From assembly GCF_007678455.1 (NCBI RefSeq), contig NZ_VEEP01000009.1, positions 207,205 through 271,204 of the forward strand: DNA of 64,000 bases. Direction: 5' to 3'. Source of the stretch: Cytobacillus oceanisediminis 2691. GTDB lineage: Bacteria > Bacillota > Bacilli > Bacillales > Cytobacillaceae. The notes below the pieces were generated by a model. The model ran no database searches, had not been told where the DNA came from, and saw only the letters and a program-made list of their open reading frames with translations. The position numbers were made by a program, and so were the translations under genes. Below are positions 17,994-26,712 of the stretch, piece after piece; position 1 is the stretch's first letter; each line of letters begins with the position of its first letter.

Positions 17994-18039
17994 TCTAGAT
18001 GTTCCTCCCATTTTTCAGCTGTAGGTCCATGTAGTATAG

Positions 18040-18062
18040 AAAAACCCAGCATCCGCCGGGCC
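18040..18062 (-). terminator. Terminator of ypjP
   Basis: On the minus strand CCCGGC-GGAT-GCTGGG is followed by TTTTT, about 100 bases past the ypjP stop codon. Confidence 0.75.
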
Positions 18063-18157
18063 TTTACTAAAAACATATTTCGTTTTACTTAATTTAAGTC
18101 CTATTGCAGCAAAAAAATGAGAAGCATTTAGTCACAGTGCTTGCTGGCAGATTTGAT

Positions 18158-18739
18158 TCAACTTTTCCATTTTGGAGGAGTGTTTTTGGCCCAAAAAATC
18201 CTACCCAGCTCATAATGAGTCTGGAACTCGTCATGATAGGTATGGTAATGGAAGTTAAACCAGTGGCCATCCTTCGGCGGCTGGTCTCTTCTGACATGGA
18301 AGCGGATAATGTCCTTGCCATTATCTCCAATTATATGGAATATCTTTTCTGATTCGCCACCGCCTGGCATTTCGGTGATCTGCAATGTATTGAGTTTTTC
18401 GCCGGGAAATTGCACAGCTACCATTTCAATAGCCTTTTCAATGTTTGGCAGGATGGTCTGCCTGAATTCGTCCTCAATCACAGGGCCAATTTTGGCACCG
18501 AATTTCTCGAAGGACTGATGTTCCGCTTCCCTCATTGCCCTGTCAATGAACCGGTTCCGTTCTGCATCTTCATCAAAAGTGTCATCAAGGGAATCAAGGT
18601 ATGCCGTTTCAGCGGCAGTCGATCTATCGGATCTTTCAGCTGTGGTTGTCAGGAACCCATTCACCTGTGCAGGAGATACCATCCCAAAGGTGACAATCGA
18701 TATCAAGACAACTAACGATTTACGGAGCCATGCAGGCAT
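18158..18739 (-). CDS. ypjP: YpjP family secreted protein
   Basis: About 193 residues with a Sec-type signal peptide (about 1-27), then a charged extracytoplasmic domain with a histidine/aromatic-rich C-terminal part (HWFNFHYHTYHDEF). It matches the YpjP family, of unknown function. The ATG at 18739 is preferred over the GTG at 18748 because AAGGA sits ten bases before it. The neighbourhood (ypiP, brxA, ilvD) matches the B. subtilis order. Confidence 0.78.
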   Translation of the reverse strand: MPAWLRKSLVVLISIVTFGMVSPAQVNGFLTTTAERSDRSTAAETAYLDSLDDTFDEDAERNRFIDRAMREAEHQSFEKFGAKIGPVIEDEFRQTILPNIEKAIEMVAVQFPGEKLNTLQITEMPGGGESEKIFHIIGDNGKDIIRFHVRRDQPPKDGHWFNFHYHTYHDEFQTHYELGRIFWAKNTPPKWKS

Positions 18740-18980
18740 TTGGATCACATCCTTATGTAAATAGGGAAAATTATTAATTGTTAAAATAGGAATCTATCGT
18801 CATTGTGAAAATATGGTTTAATGCAGCCTGTCCTGGTAAAAATAATATCAGGACTTTTGCTTATTATCATTATAACTTGTTTATACGTATATGTGGGCAA
18901 TGGGTTTCAGATTTTTCAAAAATGGTTATAAGGAAATATTAGAGGTTTGATTACCGAGTTAAAAAGGGAGGTCTAAAAAT

Positions 18981-19052
18981 ATGGAGTGGATCACTATAGC
19001 TGTAAGTCTATTTATGCTAGCTTATTTTGTATATTTAGCCATTGCTGATTAA
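18981..19052 (+). CDS. Single-pass membrane micropeptide, 23 residues
   Basis: An ATG preceded by AAAAAGGGAGG at good spacing opens a 23-residue frame, MEWITIAVSLFMLAYFVYLA then IAD, which is one transmembrane helix with a polar end. It has the general look of KdpF-type subunits or regulatory micropeptides, but no kdp genes are in the window. A hairpin (19070-19104) follows. It is too small for homology to be judged by eye. Confidence 0.6.
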   Translation: MEWITIAVSLFMLAYFVYLAIAD

Positions 19053-19069
19053 GCAGTGGAGTTTATGTG

Positions 19070-19104
19070 GACGGACAGTAAAGATCTATTTATTGTCCGT
19101 CACT
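19070..19104 (+). terminator. Inverted repeat between the micropeptide and ypiP
   Basis: GACGGACA and TGTCCGTC form an 8-bp stem around a 17-base loop. There is no T tract, so termination is uncertain; the arms echo the GGACA/TGTCC arms of the 52-bp arrays. Confidence 0.4.
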
Positions 19105-19108
19105 CACT

Positions 19109-19906
19109 CTAAATATGCCCTTCACAACCACCATCTTTTTCTATGACCCCAAAGTGGAATTTCGCCGATTTCCTGACGATTACATTGAAACTATACTCTT
19201 CAAATCTTCTGCTCCTGAAATGATCTTTTAAAATAATCCTCTTCCTGGCAACACGTGCTGCGTGGTCCATCAGTTCATCCGAAAGTCCCTCATAAACAGC
19301 AAAATTCGTTAAGCTCCTGATTCCATCCGACTCAAGGATCGACTCGTCAAACATTGGATCAAAATAAACACAATCGATGCTGTTATCGCCCATTCCCTTT
19401 AAGATATCCAGTGAATACCCTTCTATTACATGTATCCTTCTCATCGCCCTGTTGATCAGTTCATTGCCAGCATCCCATGTACGCAAGCCTCTTTTGACTA
19501 AATAGGAAAGCTCCTGCCTTGCTTCTATTCCAGTAACAAAACCTTGTTCACCGACCGCAAAACTGGCTACGATACTATCCGAACCAAGACCAAGCGAACA
19601 ATCAAGGAAACTCATCCCCTCATGCAATTGTGCCGCGTCTATAAGAGGATCTCTTTCCCTGTTCATAAGTCTTTTTATTCGAAACATCGCTGAGTTGGGA
19701 TGGAAAAAGAACGGCTCGGTCTCTCCAAGCGGAAAAAGCTCTAACCTCTCCTTTCCAACTACCAGACAGTCGTCCTTTAACTGTTCCTGTATCTTGGAAA
19801 CTGATCTTTTTTTTCTTGGAATAAATTCTGTTTCAAGTTCGACCGCAATCGCTTTTGCCTGGGCAGTCATATGTTCATCTGTCCTGCCCGCTGTAGTCAC
19901 AAACAC
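19109..19906 (-). CDS. ypiP: Class I SAM-dependent methyltransferase (RsmJ-like, YpiP)
   Basis: About 265 residues. A Rossmann-type methyltransferase core is seen in FLDCSLGLGSDSIVASFAVG (SAM loop) and the acidic VYFDPMFDES block, which resembles the DPPY-type motif of RNA guanine methyltransferases such as RsmJ. An rRNA substrate is therefore plausible but not shown. AGGAGG lies eight bases before the GTG at 19906; the frame itself extends to 19915. Position next to brxA and ypjP matches B. subtilis ypiP. Confidence 0.78.
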   Translation of the reverse strand: MFVTTAGRTDEHMTAQAKAIAVELETEFIPRKKRSVSKIQEQLKDDCLVVGKERLELFPLGETEPFFFHPNSAMFRIKRLMNRERDPLIDAAQLHEGMSFLDCSLGLGSDSIVASFAVGEQGFVTGIEARQELSYLVKRGLRTWDAGNELINRAMRRIHVIEGYSLDILKGMGDNSIDCVYFDPMFDESILESDGIRSLTNFAVYEGLSDELMDHAARVARKRIILKDHFRSRRFEEYSFNVIVRKSAKFHFGVIEKDGGCEGHI

Positions 19907-19924
19907 AACATACACCTCCTGCCT

Positions 19925-19958
19925 AAAAAAAGAAAAAGGACGTCATTTGACATCCTTT
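19925..19958 (-). terminator. Terminator of brxA
   Basis: On the minus strand GGATGTC-AAAT-GACGTCC is followed by a long T-rich tail. Confidence 0.7.
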
Positions 19959-20062
19959 CCCGATTGGCAAATCTGATTTTACATGGATTTAAGCCCATCG
20001 TAAAAGATTACGATTGAATCTAATATCCTAAGTGCAAACTGCGGGTTATCCCGCCATTAAGT

Positions 20063-20497
20063 TTAGCAATTAGCTTCAAAAGCAGAAGTTAGATTCTCCA
20101 TGATGGTTTCCATTGGCTGGCCTTCGATATCGTGACGAGGGATAAAGTGGACTACTTCTTTACCTTTCAACAATGCCATTGATGGTGAAGAAGGCTCAAG
20201 GTCTGTAAAATATTCACGCATTTTTGCTGTTGCATCCTTATCCTGCCCTGCAAAAACCGTCACAAGATGATCTGGTTTCTTTTCACTTCTTAAAATTGCC
20301 TGTGTTGCTGATGGACGGGCAAGACCTGCCGCACAGCCACATACAGAATTAACAACGACCAAAGTGGTACCTTCCGCATTTTTCATGAAATCTTCTACTT
20401 CATCTGCAGTAAGCAATTCTTTGAAACCTGCGCGAGTCAGTTCTTCACGCATCGGCTTAACCATTTGCTTCATATATTCTTCATATGCCATTGACAT
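20063..20497 (-). CDS. brxA: Bacilliredoxin BrxA/BrxB family protein
   Basis: A 144-residue thioredoxin-fold protein with the bacilliredoxin CGC motif (Cys53 and Cys55 in NSVCGCAAGLARP) and a Cys at the very C terminus. Bacilliredoxins remove bacillithiol from proteins modified during oxidative stress. The frame reaches 20536, but the ATG at 20497 has GGGAGGG at good spacing and gives the standard family length. It lies between ilvD and ypiP, as BrxA (YphP) does in B. subtilis. Confidence 0.92.
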   Translation of the reverse strand: MSMAYEEYMKQMVKPMREELTRAGFKELLTADEVEDFMKNAEGTTLVVVNSVCGCAAGLARPSATQAILRSEKKPDHLVTVFAGQDKDATAKMREYFTDLEPSSPSMALLKGKEVVHFIPRHDIEGQPMETIMENLTSAFEANC

Positions 20498-20578
20498 AAA
20501 TAATCCCTCCCAAACATTGGTTTGCAGTGTTAGCATACTATATAATTTGGGCCCAACGCAATAAAAGAACGTCTCGAT

Positions 20579-22291
20579 TTAGGAATGAACAGGTTCCTGT
20601 ACTTTTTCTCCTTCAAACAGGTCCGTTACAGCTCCTCTGGAAGAACAGGAAACAAGTCGTGCATATTTAGCCAAAGTCCCTCTGGATGGCAGTGCCGGCG
20701 GAGTCCAATTCAGCTTTCGGGCAGCGAGCTCTTCCTCACTCAGTGCCACAGATAACACCTTTTGTTCACTATCAATCGTGATCATATCCCCATTTTGTAT
20801 CAATGCAATCGGTCCGCCAACCTGGGCTTCAGGAGCTATATGGCCAATGACAAGACCGTGGCTGCCCCCGGAAAACCTTCCGTCCGTAAGCAGTGCCACA
20901 CTTTCTCCCAGGCCTTTCCCGACAAGGATGGCTGATAATGACAGCATCTCCGGCATGCCCGGTCCGCCTTTTGGCCCCTCATATCGAATGACTAATACAT
21001 CCCCGGCAACGATTTCATCGGACATTACTGCCTTTGATGCTGATTCTTCATCGTCAAAAACTTTTGCTGGACCAGTCATACTCTTCACTTTCAGGCCAGA
21101 AACCTTTGCTACTGCTCCGGATGGGGCAAGATTCCCTTTAATGACCACAAGCGGCCCATTTTCCCTGAAAGGCTGATCAACCGGCCGGATTACTTTTTGG
21201 CCTGGATTCAAGTCCGGAAAGTCCTGAAGGTTCTCTGCGATTGTTTTGCCAGTGACCGTGAGACAATCTCCATGAAACATTCCTTCTTTCAAAAGCATCT
21301 TCATGACAGCAGGGACTCCTCCTGCTTCAAAAAGGTCCTGCATGACGTATTGCCCGCTCGGTTTCAGGTCCGCAAGGTGAGGGACTTTTTCCTGAATTCT
21401 ATTAAAATCTTCAAGGGTAAGGTCAACTTCAGCCGCATTGGCGATTGCCATCAAATGGAGTACCGCATTTGTGGACCCGCCAAGTGCCATTACCACGGTA
21501 ATCGCATTCTCAAAGGCTTCTTTCGTTAAAATTTGCCTTGGACGGATATCCTTTTCAAGCATCTGATAAACTACTTCACCGGCCTTATAACAATCATCCC
21601 GCTTCTCATCCGTTTCTGCCGGATGGGATGAACTTCCCGGCAGGCTCATCCCTAGAGCCTCAATCGCACTGGCCATTGTATTGGCTGTGTACATACCACC
21701 GCACGAACCTGAACCTGGACAAGCATGACACTCAATTTTATGCAGCTGTCGATCCCCGATTGCACCTTTATTGTATTGGCCAACTCCTTCGAACGCAGAC
21801 ACTATATCAATGTCCTTGCCATCAAGCTTCCCAGGCTTGATTGTCCCTCCATAAACAAAAACAGAAGGAAGATCCATCCTAGCGATCGCCATCATGCAGC
21901 CTGGCATATTTTTATCACAGCCGCCGATTGCAACAAAACCATCAAGGCTTTCCCCCTGGACTACAGTTTCGATAGAATCAGCTATCAAATCACGGCTTGG
22001 GAGGGAATACCGCATCCCTTCTGTTCCCATCGAGATTCCATCGGATACCGTGATCGTATTGAAAATAAGGGGAGCACCACCTGCTGCTCTCGCACCTTCT
22101 TTGGCTTTAACGGCCAGCTTATCGATATGTATATTACACGGAGTTACCTCGCTCCAGGTACTTGCAATCCCAATCATTGGCTTTTTAAAATCTTCATCAT
22201 TGAAGCCAACTGCACGCAGCATCGCTCTGTTTGGTGCCTTCCTGGCATCATCACTGAATACATGGCTTTTAATTCTTAAATCTTTTCCCAT
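20579..22291 (-). CDS. ilvD: Dihydroxy-acid dehydratase
   Basis: A 570-residue IlvD/Edd enzyme that dehydrates dihydroxy-isovalerate and its isoleucine-pathway analogue, the third step of branched-chain amino acid synthesis. The Fe-S ligands are in [11 protein letters not shown] and [16 protein letters not shown]. As in B. subtilis, it lies apart from the ilv-leu operon and from ilvA. GGGAGG precedes the ATG. The neighbouring bacilliredoxin may help protect redox-sensitive enzymes of this kind (inference). Confidence 0.96.
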   Translation of the reverse strand: MGKDLRIKSHVFSDDARKAPNRAMLRAVGFNDEDFKKPMIGIASTWSEVTPCNIHIDKLAVKAKEGARAAGGAPLIFNTITVSDGISMGTEGMRYSLPSRDLIADSIETVVQGESLDGFVAIGGCDKNMPGCMMAIARMDLPSVFVYGGTIKPGKLDGKDIDIVSAFEGVGQYNKGAIGDRQLHKIECHACPGSGSCGGMYTANTMASAIEALGMSLPGSSSHPAETDEKRDDCYKAGEVVYQMLEKDIRPRQILTKEAFENAITVVMALGGSTNAVLHLMAIANAAEVDLTLEDFNRIQEKVPHLADLKPSGQYVMQDLFEAGGVPAVMKMLLKEGMFHGDCLTVTGKTIAENLQDFPDLNPGQKVIRPVDQPFRENGPLVVIKGNLAPSGAVAKVSGLKVKSMTGPAKVFDDEESASKAVMSDEIVAGDVLVIRYEGPKGGPGMPEMLSLSAILVGKGLGESVALLTDGRFSGGSHGLVIGHIAPEAQVGGPIALIQNGDMITIDSEQKVLSVALSEEELAARKLNWTPPALPSRGTLAKYARLVSCSSRGAVTDLFEGEKVQEPVHS

Positions 22292-22402
22292 TGATTGTCC
22301 CTCCCGATTTTTTATTCATTACCTTACCTCTTTTCTCGTCCAATTGCAATAATAATCTAAATATTTTAATTATTAAATATTTGTAAGCGGATTCATTTGA
22401 AT

Positions 22403-22443
22403 AAAAGAAAACACACAGGAAATATTGCAGTATTCCTGTGTGT
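22403..22443 (-). terminator. Terminator of the cvfC/ypgR gene
   Basis: On the minus strand ACACACAGGAA and TTCCTGTGTGT pair across an 11-base loop and are followed by TTTCTTTT. Confidence 0.8.
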
Positions 22444-22453
22444 CTATTATAAA

Positions 22454-23584
22454 TTATTGTTTTCTTGATTCTGTCATCTGTTTCCATACTGACCCTTTTG
22501 CTTCTTCGCCATGTTCAATCCGGGCAATAGCCAATTTCACCTGCATGCTTACTTCAAATTCGGAATCATCTTCAGCTTGCTTTAGCGCAGGCAAGGCTCT
22601 CTCATCCCCAACTTCATACAGGAACATGGCTGCACGCCAACGGACAAGCTTGCTTTGATCTTTAAGAGCTTCCATCATTGTGTCCATCGCTTCCGGGAAC
22701 CCAAGATCCGATAAGCAATCTCCTGCTGTCCTGCGAACCGTAACAGTTTTATCCTGCAGGGCATTATACAATAAAGGCAGTGCTATTTTATCCTCAATCA
22801 TTCCTACATACACTGTTGCCAGGCGGCGTATGGATGCTTTCTCATCCTGTAACGCTTTTTCGAGTACAGGCAGGTCATCTATTGTCGGGTCGTCCATTTG
22901 TTCAAGGAACTGATATCTGATGCGCCAATCAGGATTGTCCAAATCTGCCTCCGTTAGCCTGATCCTCTTTTTTGCCGCTTTCAACTGGGCTTCCTGTCCT
23001 GGATTTTGCGCTAATCTGACCAAATCCTCCAGCCTTTCCGGAGGATAAGCTGCCAAAAGCTCTTCGACAACCTCATTTCCAACGTGCTCAAATTCGCCAT
23101 AACGGATACCAAGTTCTTTCCACCTACGGACCATGACCACGTTATCCTCAGGAGTCTGTACCTCTCCTATTTTTTTCACAAATAATTCCGGAAGTCCGAA
23201 TCGCTTCTCTTCTGTTCCATCCGTTAGCTTCACTTGCATTGGGATTCCTTTATACATTTGGACCAGCACTTTGATTTCTCCAAAATGTTCATTGATTTCA
23301 AGTGAACTATCCCCGGATTCTTCTGCCTCTTCGCCGAAAGCTTTCCTCACTTCAGGAAGAATGACCTTCCAGTCAAATTTGGCATTCCTTTCGACTGCCA
23401 GGAAGTCTGCCACATGGTAGACCCCTTTTAACCCTTCAATATCCAATATGTTCAACACGACTTCCGGTGCCCCAGCCGCCGAGTCTTTTTTATAATTATT
23501 GCTCTTGCCCATAGGAAGTTCTTCGTCTAGATTGATTTTCATCGTATTCGGGCTTGGTGTTGGTTCAATCGATAAAATTTTCAC
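22454..23584 (-). CDS. ypgR: Conserved virulence factor C family protein (YpgR): Nfu-like domain plus HEAT repeats
   Basis: A 376-residue protein. The first 90 residues (SIEPTPSPNTMKINL...) form the Nfu/NifU N-terminal domain found on Fe-S scaffolds, and the last 170 contain several HEAT-like helical repeats (for example ALQDKTVTVRRTAGDCLSDL). It corresponds to staphylococcal CvfC and B. subtilis YpgR; the molecular role is not settled. The C-terminal Nfu cysteine domain is absent, so it is unlikely to be a cluster carrier itself. The start is GTG with GGGGTGGG upstream. Confidence 0.85.
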   Translation of the reverse strand: MKILSIEPTPSPNTMKINLDEELPMGKSNNYKKDSAAGAPEVVLNILDIEGLKGVYHVADFLAVERNAKFDWKVILPEVRKAFGEEAEESGDSSLEINEHFGEIKVLVQMYKGIPMQVKLTDGTEEKRFGLPELFVKKIGEVQTPEDNVVMVRRWKELGIRYGEFEHVGNEVVEELLAAYPPERLEDLVRLAQNPGQEAQLKAAKKRIRLTEADLDNPDWRIRYQFLEQMDDPTIDDLPVLEKALQDEKASIRRLATVYVGMIEDKIALPLLYNALQDKTVTVRRTAGDCLSDLGFPEAMDTMMEALKDQSKLVRWRAAMFLYEVGDERALPALKQAEDDSEFEVSMQVKLAIARIEHGEEAKGSVWKQMTESRKQ

Positions 23585-23660
23585 ATTCCCACCCCTTTAT
23601 ATTATTCAGGAATGAAGCCATTTTAACATAACAAATGAACAATCGCATTTAGGAGACATT

Positions 23661-23688
23661 AAACAAGGCCTGGAATCCAGGCCTTATT
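23661..23688 (-). terminator. Terminator of the ABC-F gene
   Basis: On the minus strand AAGGCCTGGATTCCAGGCCTT, overlapping the stop region, is followed by a short T-rich tail. Confidence 0.7.
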
Positions 23689-25564
23689 CGTCAGCGAGCT
23701 CAGATAAGTAGCTCCATCTTTCAATTAAATACTCTAGCTGTTCATTCAACTCTTCTTCTTCTTTCATCAAGGCCTGGCCTTTTTCGAAATCGCTTCCGAT
23801 ATTGGCCATTTCTCCCTGTACTTCTTCGAGTCGGGCTTCAGTACCTGCAATCTTATCATCAATTTCTGCCCATTCCTTTTGCTCTTTGAAACTTAGTTTC
23901 TTTTTCTTCGTTTTTTCAGGCTGCTCCGCCTTTTCTTTCTTCGGCTGGGAAGAAACCGAATCAGGTTTCGGGCGTTTTTCCAGGTAATCGGTATAATTGC
24001 CGTAATAAAGGTCTGTCTGGCCATCACCTTCTAATACAAGCAGCAGGTCAACGACTTTATCAAGGAAATAGCGGTCATGGGACACGGTAATTACAACACC
24101 AGGGAACTCCTCCAGATAATCCTCCAATACAGTCAAAGTCTGTGTATCCAGATCATTAGTTGGTTCATCGAGCAGGAGGACATTCGGTTCCTCCATCAAC
24201 AGCTTCAACAGATAGAGCCTGCGCTTCTCTCCTCCTGAAAGCTTTCTGATCGGAGTTCCATGTGCATATGGCTGAAACAGGAATCGTTCAAGCATTTGCG
24301 CAGCCGAAATCGTTTTTCCATCGGTTGTATGGACAATTTCTGCTGTTTCCTTCAGGTATTCAATTACCCGTTTATTCTCATCCATGTCTTCATTTTCCTG
24401 TGTATAATAAGCAATTTTAACTGTCTGGCCCGTGATGATTTCACCAGAATCAAGTTCTATTCTTCCCGACAGGATATTCAGTAAAGTGGATTTCCCTGTT
24501 CCATTTCGGCCGATGATTCCCAGCCTGTCACCCGGCTTCACGAGAAGGTTGAAATCATCCAGGATGATTTTGTTCTCATATTTTTTGGTTGCATCCTTCA
24601 GTTCAAGCACCTGCTTGCCCAGACGGCTGCCACTTAAGGAGATGTCCAGTTTTTCAGTGGACTTAACATTCGACACTTCTTCATCCAGTTTATCAAAACG
24701 CTGGATCCTTGCCTTCTGCTTCGTTGTCCTGGCCTTTGCCCCTCTCCTGATCCATTCCAGTTCCTGTCTGAATAAATTCTTCTTCTTCTCTAGTGTCGCG
24801 GCTTCATTTTCTTCGCGGATTGCCTTTGCTTCAAGGAAACTCGCATAGTTTCCTTTATAGCTGTATAGGCTTCCCCCGTCCAGCTCAAAAATCCTGTTCG
24901 TCACTCTGTCAAGAAAATACCGGTCATGGGTAACGAGTAAAAGTGATCCGGAATATCGGGAAAGATAGTCTTCCAGCCACTTGACTGTTTCATAGTCAAG
25001 ATGGTTGGTAGGCTCATCCAGGATCAGCAAATCAGGAGATTCAATCAGCACCTGTGCGAGTGCGACACGTTTTTTCTGACCGCCAGATAGCTCACCCATT
25101 GTTCGTGTGAAGTCTGAGATCCCAAGCTGCATCAGAATCGACTTTGCCGCCGTATTCGCATCCCAGCCATCAGAACTGTCCATTCTCCGCTGCAACTCGT
25201 AAAATCTTTCCTGAACTCCTTCATCATCTGGTTTTTGGCCTAACTCAGAGAGAACCAATTCATAATCCCGCATCAGCTTCAGGATAGGAGCCTCTCCGCT
25301 GAAAACCTGATCAAGGACGGTTTTCTCTGGTTCCATTTCAGGTTGCTGGGATAAAAACGAGACTTTATAGTCTTTTGCAAAAATCAACTCTCCAGAGTCC
25401 GGCTGGTCAATCCCCGCCACGATTCTCAGCAAAGAAGATTTTCCGGTGCCGTTCACTCCGATTAATCCGACCCGTTCACGCTCGCCTATCGTAAATGTTA
25501 TTCCTTTGAACAGTTCTTTTTCTCCGTATGTCTTTGTCACGTTTTCAATCGTGATCATTTTCAT
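23684..25564 (-). CDS. yfmR: ABC-F family ATPase (Uup/YfmR-like)
   Basis: A 626-residue soluble protein with two ABC ATPase modules (Walker A GVNGTGKSS and GRNGTGKST; signatures LSGGQKKRVAL and LSGGEKRRLYL), a linker with positively charged helices, and a C-terminal coiled coil, the Uup/YfmR layout. Such ABC-F proteins bind the ribosome; B. subtilis YfmR helps translation of difficult sequences alongside EF-P. No membrane domain is present, so it is not a transporter. It overlaps the ypgQ stop codon by 4 bp and is cotranscribed with it. Confidence 0.87.
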   Translation of the reverse strand: MKMITIENVTKTYGEKELFKGITFTIGERERVGLIGVNGTGKSSLLRIVAGIDQPDSGELIFAKDYKVSFLSQQPEMEPEKTVLDQVFSGEAPILKLMRDYELVLSELGQKPDDEGVQERFYELQRRMDSSDGWDANTAAKSILMQLGISDFTRTMGELSGGQKKRVALAQVLIESPDLLILDEPTNHLDYETVKWLEDYLSRYSGSLLLVTHDRYFLDRVTNRIFELDGGSLYSYKGNYASFLEAKAIREENEAATLEKKKNLFRQELEWIRRGAKARTTKQKARIQRFDKLDEEVSNVKSTEKLDISLSGSRLGKQVLELKDATKKYENKIILDDFNLLVKPGDRLGIIGRNGTGKSTLLNILSGRIELDSGEIITGQTVKIAYYTQENEDMDENKRVIEYLKETAEIVHTTDGKTISAAQMLERFLFQPYAHGTPIRKLSGGEKRRLYLLKLLMEEPNVLLLDEPTNDLDTQTLTVLEDYLEEFPGVVITVSHDRYFLDKVVDLLLVLEGDGQTDLYYGNYTDYLEKRPKPDSVSSQPKKEKAEQPEKTKKKKLSFKEQKEWAEIDDKIAGTEARLEEVQGEMANIGSDFEKGQALMKEEEELNEQLEYLIERWSYLSELADE

Positions 25565-26205
25565 GCCTTACCATTCCATTCACTGTAAAATTGTTCAAGG
25601 AAAGCTTCCATAAAACGGTGCCTTTCCTCAGCTAGTTGTTTTGCATGGGGTGTATTCATTTTATCTTTCAGCTTCAAAAGCTTTTCGTAGAAGTGATTGA
25701 CCGAAGAACTGCTGCCATTCCGGTATTCCTCAAGAGTCATCTCTCCTCTGACACCAAGGCTGGGTTCATAGATTGGATGGCCTTTCTTGCCTCCAAAAGC
25801 AAAAGTCCTCGCAATCCCGATAGCACCAAGGGCATCTAAGCGGTCTGCATCCTGGACGATCTCTGCTTCTATACTGCCGAGTTCCAGCACCCTGCCGCCC
25901 TTAAAAGAAACCGTTTCAATACAGCTCTTAATCCTAGAAGCAGTGTCACCATCTAATTCTATGCTTTGTAAAAATGAATCAAGCTTCGCCCATCCAGCTG
26001 CTTCCGATTCATTCAATTTATCATCCGGTATATCATGAAGCAAGGCAGCCATTTCGATTATGAACCAGTCACCCTGCTTTTCCTTCTCCCAAATCAGCTG
26101 TGCATTTTTCCTCACCCGGTCAATATGATGCCAATCATGTCCGGAAGAATCACTGCCCAGTTCCTTTTTCACAAATTCCTCTGTGATTTTTATTAACTCT
26201 TTCAT
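25561..26205 (-). CDS. ypgQ: HD-domain phosphohydrolase YpgQ
   Basis: About 214 residues. The HD metal site is visible as H in HDWHHIDRVRKNA, the HD pair in ALLHDIPDD and a distal D in QDADRLDALGAIG. B. subtilis YpgQ is a Mn-dependent nucleoside-triphosphate pyrophosphohydrolase; similar activity is inferred. The frame opens at a GTG (26214) that lies inside the ribosome site, whereas the ATG at 26205 has TAGGTG six bases upstream, so I start there. It leads an operon with the ABC-F gene. Confidence 0.85.
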   Translation of the reverse strand: MKELIKITEEFVKKELGSDSSGHDWHHIDRVRKNAQLIWEKEKQGDWFIIEMAALLHDIPDDKLNESEAAGWAKLDSFLQSIELDGDTASRIKSCIETVSFKGGRVLELGSIEAEIVQDADRLDALGAIGIARTFAFGGKKGHPIYEPSLGVRGEMTLEEYRNGSSSSVNHFYEKLLKLKDKMNTPHAKQLAEERHRFMEAFLEQFYSEWNGKA

Positions 26206-26299
26206 ATTCAGCACCTACTTTCCTACCGAACTCATTTTACCATATAAATCGGATGGTGATGGGAGTATAAGTACAGAATTGGACAGTAGGGCTTTATCT

Positions 26300-26664
26300 A
26301 CATCTTATAGACATTTTGATTTTTTCCGCGTATTGAAATGTCTATTAAAACCGGTTTCTTGGACTTTTTGACCTCTTCCCCGCGTTGAAATGTCTATTTA
26401 AACCCGGTTCTTGGACATTTTGACCTCTTCCCGGCGTTGAAATGTCTATTAAAACCCGGTTCTTGGACATTTTGACCTTTTCCCGGCGTTGAAATGTCTA
26501 TTAAAACCGGTTTCTTGGACATTTTGATCTCTTCTCAACGTTGAAATGTCTATTAAAACTTGTTTCTTGGGCATTTTGACCTCTTCTCAGCGTTTAAATG
26601 TCTATAAAAATCGGTTTCTTGGACATTTTGATCTCTTCCCGGCGTTGAAATGTCTATTAATCTC
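26300..26664. repeat. 52-bp-period repeat array A (seven units)
   Basis: The right arm TTGAAATGTC recurs at 26333, 26385, 26437, 26489, 26541, 26593 (one change) and 26645, an exact 52-bp step with no indels. Each unit has left arm GACATTT and right arm AAATGTC 26 bases apart, then TATTAAAACCGG. The array fills most of the gap between ypgQ and the second degV. No open frame of note runs through it. Confidence 0.9.
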
Positions 26665-26682
26665 AGCTTATTATTCCCAAAG

Positions 26683-26712
26683 ACAAAAGAAAAAGTGCCA
26701 AATCGGCACTTA
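26683..26712 (-). terminator. Terminator of the second degV gene
   Basis: On the minus strand GTGCC-GATTT-GGCAC is followed by TTTTTCTTTT, overlapping the gene end. Confidence 0.8.

Noticed and set aside
18012..18157. yybP-ykoY manganese riboswitch upstream of terC
   Set aside because: I find no matching conserved loops; the only clear structure is the ypjP terminator.
18861..18875. Fur-like box upstream of the 23-residue peptide gene
   Set aside because: TTATTATCATTATAA matches only 11 of 14 in AT-rich sequence and no good promoter lies around it.
26300..26664. Possible CRISPR array
   Set aside because: The whole 52-bp unit is repeated with scattered changes; there is no short fixed repeat with unique spacers and no cas gene. 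Reported as a tandem hairpin array. The same holds for 36965-37330.
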